Notes under the pieces: generated by a model
What the model was told of the DNA's origin: nothing
What the model saw: the letters and a program-made list of their open reading frames with translations, nothing else
The model's database searches: none
Shown: piece by piece, positions 1-5,892 of the stretch
Numbering within the stretch: the stretch's first letter is position 1
Layout: every line of letters begins with the position of its first letter
From: Microbacteriaceae bacterium
GTDB lineage: Bacteria > Actinomycetota > Actinomycetes > Actinomycetales > Microbacteriaceae
Direction of reading: 5' to 3'
Length of the DNA stretch: 6,365 nucleotides
Assembly (NCBI GenBank): GCA_025463615.1
Contig: JAODAU010000260.1
Span: 1 to 6,365, forward strand
Position numbers and translations under genes: made by a program

Positions 1-1045
1 GCGTGGGCGCGGACGCGTTGAGCGCCGAAGCGCCCGCCGCCACCTGCGCCGCCCCGCTCGCGGCCTGCGTGATGCTCGGCACGAGGGTGTTGGTGATGCT
101 CGACGACAGCTGGGCCGAGCCGTCGCGGACGCCGGTGAGCTGGGCGTTCACCTGGGCGATCTGCTCCGGGGTCGCGCCGGCCAGCGTGAGCGCGCCGATG
201 ATCTGCGCCTGCTCCGCCTGGCTCGGAGCGGCGGCGGCGAGCTGTGCGGCGCCGGCCTGCAGGGTCGCCGCGGAGGCGGGCGCGCTGGCGAGTCCGTTCG
301 ACAGGGCGGTCGCGCCCTGGCTGAGCTTCTGCGTGTTGGCCGGCAGCGCCGACGCCTGCGAATCCAGCGTGTGCAGCCCGGAGCTGAGCGTGGCCGCGCC
401 GGACGCGAGGGATGACGACCCGCTGGCGAGCGTGGCCGCACCCGACGCGGCGGTGGCCGCGCCATCCGCGAGGTCCGCGGCGCCGGACTGCGCCTTCACC
501 AGGCCGTCTCGGATGTCGCTCACCGACGAGAGCAGCGTCGACGCCGCCTTCGCGCCCACCTGCTTGGCGATCTCGACGCGCACCTGCTCGGCCACCTGCT
601 TGGCGATGGTGGTGCTCAGGTAGCTGTTGGTGTCGTCCGTGACCAGCTTGATCGAGGCGGCGGTGGGGTTGTCGCCGGAGGCCGACGCGAGGTGGGTCGA
701 GAAGTCGGCGGGGAACACGAGCGCGAAGTCGTACGTGCCGTTCTTGACGCCCTTCTGGGCGGCGCTCGCCGAGGTCTCGGTCCAATCGAACTTCTTGTCG
801 TCGAGGAGGCTCTTCGCGGCCTTGTCGCCGTAGTTAGTGTCGACTCCGTTCACAGTGGTCCCGGTGTCGGCGACCACGACCGCGGCCGGGATGTTCTTGA
901 GGTTGCCGTACGGGTCGTGGTTGCCCCAGAGGTAGAGGCCGCCGTAGAACAGCGGCACGGTCATCAGGGCGATGAGCGAGGCGACGCCGAGCTTGCTCGC
1001 GGTGAGGCGCGCGAACTCGGCGCGGATGAGCGGGATGACGGTCAC
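1..1045 (-). CDS. YhgE/Pip family membrane protein, N-terminal 348 residues (C-terminus beyond the window)
   Basis: The minus-strand frame is open from a GTG at 1045 to the left edge without a stop, so the gene is partial. The visible protein has a short basic cytoplasmic start and one hydrophobic segment at about residues 19-40, ending in LFYGGLYLWGN. The DPYGNLKNIPAAVVVAD stretch (about 44-60) is characteristic of the YhgE/Pip N-terminal domain. A large polar extracytoplasmic domain follows, with an Ala/Ser/Gly heptad region at about 192-268. Known family members carry several further membrane helices at the C-terminus and belong to the ABC-2-like membrane protein group. Lactococcal Pip is a phage-infection receptor, and many homologues are treated as exporter-like, but the substrate is unknown. 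The start lies 5 nt after the stop of the upstream ATPase-like gene, so the two are probably co-transcribed and translationally coupled. Upstream GAAAG gives only weak ribosome-site support. Family assignment is confident; function is not. Confidence 0.88.
   Translation of the reverse strand, partial: MTVIPLIRAEFARLTASKLGVASLIALMTVPLFYGGLYLWGNHDPYGNLKNIPAAVVVADTGTTVNGVDTNYGDKAAKSLLDDKKFDWTETSASAAQKGVKNGTYDFALVFPADFSTHLASASGDNPTAASIKLVTDDTNSYLSTTIAKQVAEQVRVEIAKQVGAKAASTLLSSVSDIRDGLVKAQSGAADLADGAATAASGAATLASGSSSLASGAATLSSGLHTLDSQASALPANTQKLSQGATALSNGLASAPASAATLQAGAAQLAAAAPSQAEQAQIIGALTLAGATPEQIAQVNAQLTGVRDGSAQLSSSITNTLVPSITQAASGAAQVAAGASALNASAPT
242..472 (-). repeat. Eleven consecutive heptads in the YhgE/Pip extracytoplasmic domain
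   Basis: Residues 192-268 of the membrane protein can be written as eleven seven-residue units, beginning LADGAAT, AASGAAT, LASGSSS, LASGAAT, LSSGLHT. Leu usually occupies the first position and Gly the fourth. At the DNA level this is a degenerate 21-bp periodicity. YhgE/Pip proteins are known for such Leu/Gly heptads, which probably form a long helical or coiled-coil stalk outside the membrane. A weaker second set (ASGAAQV, AAGASAL) appears near the left edge of the window. Confidence 0.8.
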
Positions 1046-1050
1046 GGGGG

Positions 1051-1689
1051 TCAGCTTTCGGGGGTGGTGGTGAGCGTGCCGGGCAGCCGTGCGCCCAGCG
1101 TGACGAGGGTGGATGCCGTGGCCACGTCGGTCACGACCGCGACGAGCACGCCGCGCGACGCGATCTCCGCGAGCGGCGCGTACCAGTCGGATGCCGCGGC
1201 GCCATGCCGCTCGGGCGAGGTCACGATCAGCATCGTGACGCCGTCGCGAAGAACCGCCAGCTCGCTGAACAGGCGGATGCGGTCGGCAGCCGGCAGCGCC
1301 CGGATCGGCAGCGGGCCGTAGTCGGTGAGCCCGTGGCGCGCGAGGAACCCGTGCACGGCCCGACGCGACGAGGTCATCCCCGCGAACGAGAACTCCTCCA
1401 TCACGACCGTGTGCAGCGCCACGCCCGCGGTCGGCTCCGCCACCCACGGGGTGTCCACGAGTGCGGTCGCGGAACGCAGCGCGTCGAGGTCGTCGCGGCC
1501 GTCGAGCAACACGAGCCCGGTGTCTGCACGCAGCCGACCTCCGAGCAGCATGGAGACGAGCAGCGGCTGCTCGTCGCCCTCGACCGCGATGGCGACGGGG
1601 GCGCCATCCGTGAGGTCGAGGGTGACCGGGGGCACGTCGGCCCCGAGGCCTTCGCCGATTCCGGCGGCATCCAGTGTGACGCGCATCAT
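1051..1689 (-). CDS. ABC-transporter ATPase-like protein with all catalytic motifs degenerated (212 aa)
   Basis: The order of segments follows an ABC ATPase. Residues 47-64 ([18 protein letters not shown]) match the helix and strand after Walker A. Residues 88-131 resemble the helical region, with the Q-loop area degenerate. LPAADRIRL (132-140) stands where the LSGGQ signature should be. [10 protein letters not shown] (151-160) stands at Walker B, and VLVAVVTD (181-188) precedes the H-loop. The catalytic residues are missing: no GxxGxGK[ST] (EGDEQPLL, 38-45), Val156/Thr157 replace the Walker B Asp-Glu, and Thr187 stands at the H-loop His. It is therefore probably a non-hydrolysing partner or scaffold for the adjacent YhgE/Pip protein. 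The first of two tandem ATGs overlaps the tetR stop as ATGA, a coupling arrangement that favours start 1689. The relation to ABC ATPases is my reading from pattern; annotation pipelines may call it hypothetical. Confidence 0.8.
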   Translation of the reverse strand: MMRVTLDAAGIGEGLGADVPPVTLDLTDGAPVAIAVEGDEQPLLVSMLLGGRLRADTGLVLLDGRDDLDALRSATALVDTPWVAEPTAGVALHTVVMEEFSFAGMTSSRRAVHGFLARHGLTDYGPLPIRALPAADRIRLFSELAVLRDGVTMLIVTSPERHGAAASDWYAPLAEIASRGVLVAVVTDVATASTLVTLGARLPGTLTTTPES

Positions 1690-2315
1690 TCGCTCCAGTG
1701 CAGTTCGGTGTTGGCATCGATCACGGCGCGGGCCTCACGCCAGCCGAAGCCGACGGTGCCGAGCGTCATGAGCATGACCAGGTCGTGGCCCTCGCGGGAG
1801 GGCAGGGGGTTCTGGGTCGACTCCTCGAGCACGCTGAGCGCGGTGTCCTCGACGAGCCGTGCGAGCAGGGCAACGGGCAGGTCTTGGCGCATCGAGCCGG
1901 CGGCCCGGCCGTCGGCGATCGCCTCGCGCACGCCGCGGCGCACGGGCGCCAGGGCGGATGTCGTGTGCGCCGCGAGCGGGCCGCGCACGGCCACGACGGC
2001 CATGACCCGCACCGCCTCGACCTCGCGCCACAGCCGCGACGCGATGAGCGCCAGCCGCACGACCGGGTCCGGATGTGTCAGCCCCTCGAGCGCGTCGGCG
2101 ACGCGCTTCGCGCCGCTCGTCACCAGCTCGAGCAGCAGGTCGTCGCGGTTGGCGAAGTGGCCATAGACGGAGCGGCGGCTGAGGCCGGCGGCGGCGGCGA
2201 TGGTCTCCAGCGAGGCGGAGGGGTCGCGGTTGAGCACCGCCTTGGCGGCGGCGATGAGGGCCTCGCGGTTCTCGGCGGCGTCGCGGCGGGGGGCACGCGT
2301 GGTGGTCGTGGTCAC
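1686..2315 (-). CDS. TetR/AcrR family transcriptional repressor (209 aa)
   Basis: The N-terminal DNA-binding domain is typical. Residues 15-30 form helix 1, and the helix-turn-helix spans about 36-54, with [23 protein letters not shown] ending in the family hallmark YxHFxxRDDLL. The remaining ~150 residues are the ligand-binding and dimer domain, and no inducer can be predicted. Length is normal for the family. The frame stays open far upstream through antisense purA, so the start must be chosen. GTG 2315 is preferred because a TAGAGT -10 box ends 7 nt before it, which implies a leaderless transcript. The alternative GTG at 2324 lies inside that -10 box and would add three residues. The gene is first in an operon with the ATPase-like and YhgE/Pip genes. 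A long palindrome directly upstream is its probable operator, indicating autorepression and control of the membrane genes. Confidence 0.92.
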   Translation of the reverse strand: MTTTTTRAPRRDAAENREALIAAAKAVLNRDPSASLETIAAAAGLSRRSVYGHFANRDDLLLELVTSGAKRVADALEGLTHPDPVVRLALIASRLWREVEAVRVMAVVAVRGPLAAHTTSALAPVRRGVREAIADGRAAGSMRQDLPVALLARLVEDTALSVLEESTQNPLPSREGHDLVMLMTLGTVGFGWREARAVIDANTELHWSE

Positions 2316-2322
2316 GGCATCC

Positions 2323-2351
2323 ACTCTAATAACTTGCACACGTTTGTGCAA
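2323..2351 (-). promoter_or_regulatory. Promoter of the tetR operon (leaderless)
   Basis: Reading the minus strand, TTGCAC (2351-2346) is a good -35 hexamer, followed by a 17-nt spacer and TAGAGT (2328-2323) as the -10. Seven bases later comes GTG at 2315, so transcription would begin at or near the start codon. The promoter lies almost wholly inside the inverted repeat at 2328-2357, so bound repressor would block RNA polymerase. This is inferred from hexamer match and spacing. Confidence 0.65.
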
Positions 2352-2357
2352 GTTATT
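2328..2357. promoter_or_regulatory. Probable TetR operator: perfect 13-bp inverted repeat
   Basis: The arms AATAACTTGCACA (2328-2340) and TGTGCAAGTTATT (2345-2357) are exact reverse complements separated by CGTT. The element is AT-rich relative to its surroundings and lies between divergent tetR and purA. Size and dyad symmetry suit a TetR dimer, or a pair of dimers. It covers the tetR -35 and spacer, and its right end overlaps the suggested purA -35 by 2 nt. That the neighbouring TetR binds here is inference from adjacency. Confidence 0.8.
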
Positions 2358-2383
2358 GTCTGTCGGTGCCTCGCCGATAGAAT
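2356..2383 (+). promoter_or_regulatory. Probable purA promoter
   Basis: TAGAAT at 2378-2383 is a strong actinobacterial -10 match (TANNNT). TTGTCT at 2356-2361, 16 nt upstream, is a moderate -35. The predicted transcription start near 2390 gives a leader of about 30 nt before the purA ATG. The -35 abuts and slightly overlaps the operator-like palindrome. No purine riboswitch-like structure is possible in so short a leader. Confidence 0.55.
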
Positions 2384-2407
2384 GGGGTGTAATCCCCACC
2401 GATCTCG

Positions 2408-2414
2408 AAGGGAT
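2408..2414 (+). promoter_or_regulatory. Ribosome binding site of purA
   Basis: AAGGGAT lies 6 nt before the ATG at 2421 and is the clearest Shine-Dalgarno-like sequence in the window. It supports the purA start. The other genes here mostly lack such a site, which points to leaderless or coupled translation for them. Confidence 0.65.
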
Positions 2415-2420
2415 CCCCCC

Positions 2421-3707
2421 ATGCCCGCAATCGTTCTCATCGGCGCCCAGTGGGGCGACGAAGGCAAGGGCAAGGCCACCGACCTGCTCGGCGACCGCGT
2501 CGACTACGTCGTCAAGTTCAACGGCGGCAACAACGCCGGCCACACCGTCGTGGTCGGCGACCAGAAGTACGCGCTGCACCTGCTGCCCAGCGGCATCCTC
2601 ACCGAGGGCGTCACGCCGGTGATCGCCAACGGCGTCGTCGTCGACATCGAGGTGCTGTTCCACGAGCTCGAGGCTCTGTCGTCGCGGGGGCTGGATGTCT
2701 CCAAGCTCCTGGTCAGCGCGAATGCGCACGTCATCACCCAGTACCACCGCACCCTCGACAAGGTCACCGAGCGCTTCCTCGGCAAGCGCCAGATCGGCAC
2801 GACCGGGCGGGGCATCGGGCCGGCGTATGCCGACAAGATCAACCGGGTGGGCATCCGCATCCAGGACCTGTTCGACGAGAACATCCTGCGACAGAAGGTC
2901 GAGGGCGCCCTCGACCAGAAGAATCACCTGCTGGTGAAGATCTACAACCGCCGCGCGATCGGCGTCGACGAGGTCGTGGCCGACCTGCTCAGCTACGCCG
3001 AGCGCCTGCGCCCGATGGTCGCCGACACCGGCCTCGTGCTCAACCAGGCGCTCGACGCCGGCAAGACCGTGCTGTTCGAGGGCGGCCAGGCCACCATGCT
3101 GGATGTCGACCACGGCACCTACCCGTTCGTCACCTCCTCGAACGCCACCAGCGGGGGCGCCGCGACCGGGTCCGGGGTCGCCCCGAACCGCTTCGACCGG
3201 GTCATCGCCGTCGTCAAGGCCTACACGACACGGGTCGGATCGGGCCCCTTCCCCACCGAGCTCTTCGACGAGTCGGGCGAGTTCCTGCGCGCGAACGGCT
3301 TCGAGTTCGGCACCACCACGGGCCGCCCGCGCCGCTGCGGCTGGTACGACGCCCCCGTCGCGCGCTACTCGGCCCGCATCAACGGCGTCACCGACTTCGT
3401 GCTCACCAAGCTCTACGTGCTCACCGTACTCGAGAAGTTCCCGGTCTGCGTCGCGTACGACGTCGACGGCGTGCGCGTCGAGGAGGTTCCGGTCTCGCAG
3501 TCGGACTTCCACCACGCCGTGCCGATCTACGAGGAGTTCCCCGGCTGGACCGAGGACATCTCGGGCGTGCGCCGCTTCGAGGACCTGCCGCAGAACGCGC
3601 AGGACTACGTGCTCGCCCTCGAGGCGATGAGCGGATCGCGCATCTCGGCGATCGGCGTCGGCCCCGACCGCGAGGCCATCGTCGTGCGCCACGACCTCCT
3701 CGGCTGA
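2421..3707 (+). CDS. purA: Adenylosuccinate synthetase (428 aa)
   Basis: PurA joins IMP and aspartate using GTP to give adenylosuccinate, the first committed step from IMP to AMP, in the cytoplasm. The protein opens with the signature [11 protein letters not shown], placing the catalytic Asp at 13 and the P-loop-like Gly/Lys residues at 12-18. NGGNNAGHT gives the catalytic His at 41. Further family blocks are [16 protein letters not shown] (IMP-binding Thr/Arg), the [13 protein letters not shown] region, [12 protein letters not shown], and [10 protein letters not shown] near the GTP/aspartate site. The length equals the usual bacterial 425-435 residues and all key residues are intact. The ATG at 2421 fits both the conserved N-terminus and the upstream AAGGGAT. 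The gene appears monocistronic: it is divergent from the tetR operon and is followed by a large hairpin. Of 30 Asp codons I counted, only two are GAT, and both lie in CTG GAT GTC. Confidence 0.99.
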   Translation: MPAIVLIGAQWGDEGKGKATDLLGDRVDYVVKFNGGNNAGHTVVVGDQKYALHLLPSGILTEGVTPVIANGVVVDIEVLFHELEALSSRGLDVSKLLVSANAHVITQYHRTLDKVTERFLGKRQIGTTGRGIGPAYADKINRVGIRIQDLFDENILRQKVEGALDQKNHLLVKIYNRRAIGVDEVVADLLSYAERLRPMVADTGLVLNQALDAGKTVLFEGGQATMLDVDHGTYPFVTSSNATSGGAATGSGVAPNRFDRVIAVVKAYTTRVGSGPFPTELFDESGEFLRANGFEFGTTTGRPRRCGWYDAPVARYSARINGVTDFVLTKLYVLTVLEKFPVCVAYDVDGVRVEEVPVSQSDFHHAVPIYEEFPGWTEDISGVRRFEDLPQNAQDYVLALEAMSGSRISAIGVGPDREAIVVRHDLLG

Positions 3708-3716
3708 GGCCGCCGA

Positions 3717-3776
3717 GCGGGTCGAGCTTGTCGAGATCACCGACGTCGAACGTAGGTCTCGACAAGCTCGACCCGC
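3717..3776. repeat. 60-bp palindromic (REP-like) element after purA, possible terminator
   Basis: Bases 3717-3736 and 3757-3776 are perfectly complementary over 20 bp. The core arm is GGGTCGAGCTTGTCGAGA, and the loop is 20 nt. The loop itself contains the 8-bp palindrome CGACGTCG (3741-3748). The element begins 9 nt after the purA stop. No T-run follows it, so as a terminator it would be of the U-less actinobacterial kind. I recall very similar GTCTCGACAAGCTCGAC arms scattered between genes in Microbacteriaceae, which would make this a dispersed repeat. That point is memory, not something visible in one copy. Confidence 0.75.
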
Positions 3777-3792
3777 CTCAGCGATATATCAG

Positions 3793-3826
3793 CGGGGGCG
3801 TGCGCGCGGCATAACGGGGGCGTACG
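3793..3826. promoter_or_regulatory. Direct repeat CGGGGGCGTRCG upstream of the SGNH-like gene
   Basis: CGGGGGCGTGCG (3793-3804) and CGGGGGCGTACG (3815-3826) differ at one base and are 22 bp apart, about two helical turns. The second copy covers the position where a -35 would sit for the TAGAGT at 3837. This is the arrangement expected for a regulator binding one DNA face, but G-rich words are common in this genome, so the case is modest. Confidence 0.35.
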
Positions 3827-3836
3827 GCGGTGCCGT

Positions 3837-3842
3837 TAGAGT
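3837..3842 (+). promoter_or_regulatory. -10 box of the SGNH-like gene (leaderless)
   Basis: TAGAGT is identical to the -10 proposed for the tetR operon and ends 6 nt before the GTG at 3849. This places the transcription start at the start codon. No convincing -35 hexamer is present 16-18 nt upstream, and no Shine-Dalgarno sequence precedes the GTG. Confidence 0.5.
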
Positions 3843-3848
3843 CGCCGT

Positions 3849-4610
3849 GTGCCCAACGGTCTCCGGCGAGTGATTCGCCCCTTCCAGTCGGTCACGCGTC
3901 GATTCGCCAGCTGGAACTACCTCGCCGGCGCCCCGACGAGGATGTCCGCGGGCGTGCCCGACGACGATGCGACAGGCACCGTCGACGGCCCCGACCCCTT
4001 CGTGATCGTGGTCGCGGGCGGCATGGCGGGGTCCGGCATCGGCCTGCGCACGTTCCACCAGGGCGTCGCCAGCCAGTTCGCGCGCGGGCTCGCCGCGTCG
4101 ACCGGCAGGGGTGTGGAGTGGGAGAGCGTCGGGGGCAGCACGCTCAAGCTCGCGGCATCCGCCGCGGAACTGCGACGGATGCCGCACCTCACCGACGCCG
4201 ACGTGATCGTGCTCGGCCTCGGCGTCGCCGACGTGCTCGCGTTCACCCCGCTGAAGCGCTGGACGACGGAACTCGCCGAGCTGCTGCGCCACCTCTCCGC
4301 GGTGAGCAGGCCCGGCGCCGAGATCATCATCACCAACGTGCCCGACGTGAGCCAGTGGGTGCAGGTGGGTCCGCTGGTGGCGTCACTGCTCAGCGACGAT
4401 TCGCGCCAGTTCGGCGAGGCCGCCTACGCGCTCACCCTGGAGACGCCCAAGTGCACGTTCCTCGCACTGCCGCCCGTGGAGCAGACGGATTTCGTGGACG
4501 GCGCGTTCAGCTACCCCACGCTCTACCGCCGCTGGGGCCGGTTCCTCGCCCAGCACGTCGCGGCGCGGCAGCCCCGTCCCGGCTCTGAGGCCGAGCAGCA
4601 GCAGGCCTAG
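3849..4610 (+). CDS. SGNH/GDSL-hydrolase-like protein with altered catalytic motifs (253 aa)
   Basis: No signal peptide or membrane helix is evident. An N-terminal basic segment (1-32) and a low-complexity acidic linker (34-50) lead into a Rossmann-like alpha/beta domain. FVIVVAGGMAGSGIG (51-65) lies where block I GDSxxxG should be, ESVGGSTL (92-99) at block II, and VIVLGLGVADVL (119-130) at block III GxND. The next strand is AEIIITNVPDVSQW (157-170). FVDGAFSYPTLYRRWG (215-230) lies where block V DxxHP should be. Met59, Ala127 and Phe220/Ser221 appear where Ser, Asn and His belong, so ordinary esterase activity is doubtful. The fold assignment rests on motif order and is inference. GTG 3849 is supported by a TAGAGT box 6 nt upstream. 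The stop TAG shares its CTAG with the opposing gene. Confidence 0.85.
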   Translation: MPNGLRRVIRPFQSVTRRFASWNYLAGAPTRMSAGVPDDDATGTVDGPDPFVIVVAGGMAGSGIGLRTFHQGVASQFARGLAASTGRGVEWESVGGSTLKLAASAAELRRMPHLTDADVIVLGLGVADVLAFTPLKRWTTELAELLRHLSAVSRPGAEIIITNVPDVSQWVQVGPLVASLLSDDSRQFGEAAYALTLETPKCTFLALPPVEQTDFVDGAFSYPTLYRRWGRFLAQHVAARQPRPGSEAEQQQA

Positions 4611-5215
4611 ACGACGCTGAACCCCTCCGGCAGCGGCCCGCGCCCGGTGAGTGCGAGCAGCACCGCCTCGCCGTCGCCCTTCGCGCCGGCGGTCGCGCTC
4701 GCGAGGGCGAGCGAGTCCGCGATGGCCGCGTCCGGGAGGGTGTGGCGGATGCCGGTGGCCCGGGACAGGTCGATCGTGTGCACGACCAGCTCCAGGATGC
4801 GGGTGCGCAGGTATTCGCTCAGGCGGATGCCCATGCCGCCGATGGACACGATCCGCGTCTCCGGCTGGTTCTCGACCAGCGCGCGCACCCGGCCGAGCGC
4901 CGAAGAGACCTGGCCGACGGGGTCGCTGCCGAGCCAGATGCCGGCCTCGACGCCGCGGGCTGCGACGGCCGCGGCATCCGTGAACTGCGGATACACCGTG
5001 GTGTAGTACCCCACGGCCGAGCCGATCGTCGCCTCGCCGGGCTCCTCCTGCCCGAGGTAGTTCTCCACGGTGAGGATGGCGCGCGCCGTGTGCCCGGCGA
5101 GGTCGCGCACGGTCCACACGCCGAGGCCGGGGAGGTCCCACTGGTCGTCCCGGATGTCGCCGAGCAGTTCCAGGTAGGAGCCGGCGGCGCTCGAGAACAG
5201 GGCTGCGTTGCTCAT
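4607..5215 (-). CDS. DinB-fold / mycothiol-dependent maleylpyruvate isomerase-type protein (202 aa)
   Basis: The N-terminal half matches the DinB/MDMPI four-helix metalloprotein family. GVWTVRDLAGHTARAI (32-47) supplies the first metal-binding His at 42. LELVVHTIDLSRATG (141-155) supplies Glu142 and His146. This His/Glu-x3-His set corresponds to the metal triad known in the actinobacterial mycothiol-dependent maleylpyruvate isomerase, and the spacing is as expected. A short C-terminal part ends with LTGRGPLPEGFSVV, typical of this family. Members usually act as mycothiol- or other thiol-dependent transferases or isomerases, and most are of unknown substrate. The ATG at 5215 gives the normal N-terminus; a GTG at 5257 would run into the neighbouring gene. 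No ribosome site is visible. Convergent with the SGNH-like gene, sharing CTAG, and divergent from the GNAT gene. Confidence 0.88.
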   Translation of the reverse strand: MSNAALFSSAAGSYLELLGDIRDDQWDLPGLGVWTVRDLAGHTARAILTVENYLGQEEPGEATIGSAVGYYTTVYPQFTDAAAVAARGVEAGIWLGSDPVGQVSSALGRVRALVENQPETRIVSIGGMGIRLSEYLRTRILELVVHTIDLSRATGIRHTLPDAAIADSLALASATAGAKGDGEAVLLALTGRGPLPEGFSVV

Positions 5216-5244
5216 AGTTACAGCGTGGCTGCCAGACTTGGTAC
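5216..5244. promoter_or_regulatory. 29-bp divergent start region between the DinB-like and GNAT genes
   Basis: Only 29 bp separate two head-to-head start codons. I see no Shine-Dalgarno sequence in either direction and no clear -10/-35 pair. CAGACT (5233-5238) sits at leaderless spacing for the GNAT gene but matches TANNNT poorly. Promoters must therefore lie partly inside the opposing reading frames, so expression of the two genes is probably interdependent. Confidence 0.4.
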
Positions 5245-5892
5245 ATGACCGCGACACGCCCTGAACGAGTGCCGATCGAGGGGCGATTCATCCGCCTCGA
5301 GCCGATGACGCGGGAGCACCTGCCCGCGCTGTTCCGTGCCATCGGGCATCCGATCGTCTTCGCCGGCGGCTACGGCGGCGGCCCCCAGGCCTACCGCGAC
5401 ACCGAGGCCGGCTTCGCCGAGTGGGCCGAGACCTACTACCAGTGGGATGCCGGGCTCCCGTTCGCCGTGACGCTGGTCGGCGGCCCGCACGACGGTGAGC
5501 TCGTCGGAACGACCTCGCTCAACGACTTCGACGCCGCCCGGGAGGCGGCGCACATCGGCTGGACCGCCTACGACCCGCGGGTCTGGGGCACGGCCGTGAA
5601 CGCGGAGGCGAAGCTGCTGCTGCTCGGCACGGCGTTCGACCACGGCATCGGCCGGGTGCTCATCCAGGCGGATGCGAGGAACGAGAGGTCCCGCGCGGCC
5701 ATCACCGGCATCGGCGCGACCCTCGAGGGCGTCCTCCGGAGGGACAAGATCCGCGCGGACGGCACCTGGCGCGACAGCGCGATCTTCTCGGTGATCGTCG
5801 ACGACTGGCCGCGGGTGCGCGGCATCCTGGAGGAGCGGCTCGCGCGGCAGGGCGACCGGCCCGTGCTCTTCCGCTCTCGCCCGCTGGCCTAG
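5245..5892 (+). CDS. GNAT family N-acetyltransferase, RimJ/RimL-like (215 aa)
   Basis: The protein begins with a strand-rich element, IEGRFIRLEPMTREHLPALF (11-30), typical of the RimJ/RimL-type (Acetyltransf_3) branch. GELVGTTSLNDFD (84-96) and AHIGWTAYDPRVWGTAVNAEAKLLLLGTAFD (102-132) form the central sheet and the acetyl-CoA-binding turn, with WGTAVNAEAK in place of the usual RGxGxG/A. VLIQADARNERSRAAITGIGATLEGVLRR (138-166) carries the conserved N-x2-S helix and the Gly that usually reads K-x-G-F. The WGTAVNAEAK subgroup is common in actinobacteria; the acceptor is unknown. Length is normal and nothing is missing. ATG 5245 fits the family N-terminus and lacks a ribosome site. The stop overlaps that of the opposing methyltransferase. 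Confidence 0.93.
   Translation: MTATRPERVPIEGRFIRLEPMTREHLPALFRAIGHPIVFAGGYGGGPQAYRDTEAGFAEWAETYYQWDAGLPFAVTLVGGPHDGELVGTTSLNDFDAAREAAHIGWTAYDPRVWGTAVNAEAKLLLLGTAFDHGIGRVLIQADARNERSRAAITGIGATLEGVLRRDKIRADGTWRDSAIFSVIVDDWPRVRGILEERLARQGDRPVLFRSRPLA

Noticed and set aside
3..1321. Plus-strand open frames opposite the YhgE/Pip and ATPase-like genes
   Set aside because: Their translations are low-complexity Ala/Arg/Pro text with no family features, while the minus strand gives clear protein families throughout.
2316..2324. GTG at 2324 as the tetR start
   Set aside because: It falls inside the TAGAGT -10 box and has no ribosome site, so a transcript from this promoter would not contain it.
2383..2398. 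Small hairpin TGGGG-TGTAAT-CCCCA before purA
   Set aside because: Only five stem pairs, and it spans the predicted transcription start, so it would not form whole in the mRNA. Too weak for an attenuator or riboswitch.
1698..3740. Very long overlapping open frames on both strands across tetR and purA (over 660 codons each)
   Set aside because: They are the tetR frame read on through antisense purA and the purA frame read on through antisense tetR. High GC removes stops from antisense frames. Only the family-matching parts, purA from 2421 and tetR from 2315, look like proteins.
5216..5257. Longer DinB-like protein starting at GTG 5257
   Set aside because: The extra 14 residues are unlike the family N-terminus and would overlap the GNAT start. 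The ATG at 5215 gives the usual family length.
4383..5342. 319-codon minus-strand frame across the SGNH-like, DinB-like and GNAT genes
   Set aside because: It crosses three well-supported genes, is Arg/Pro-rich and shows no recognisable domain.
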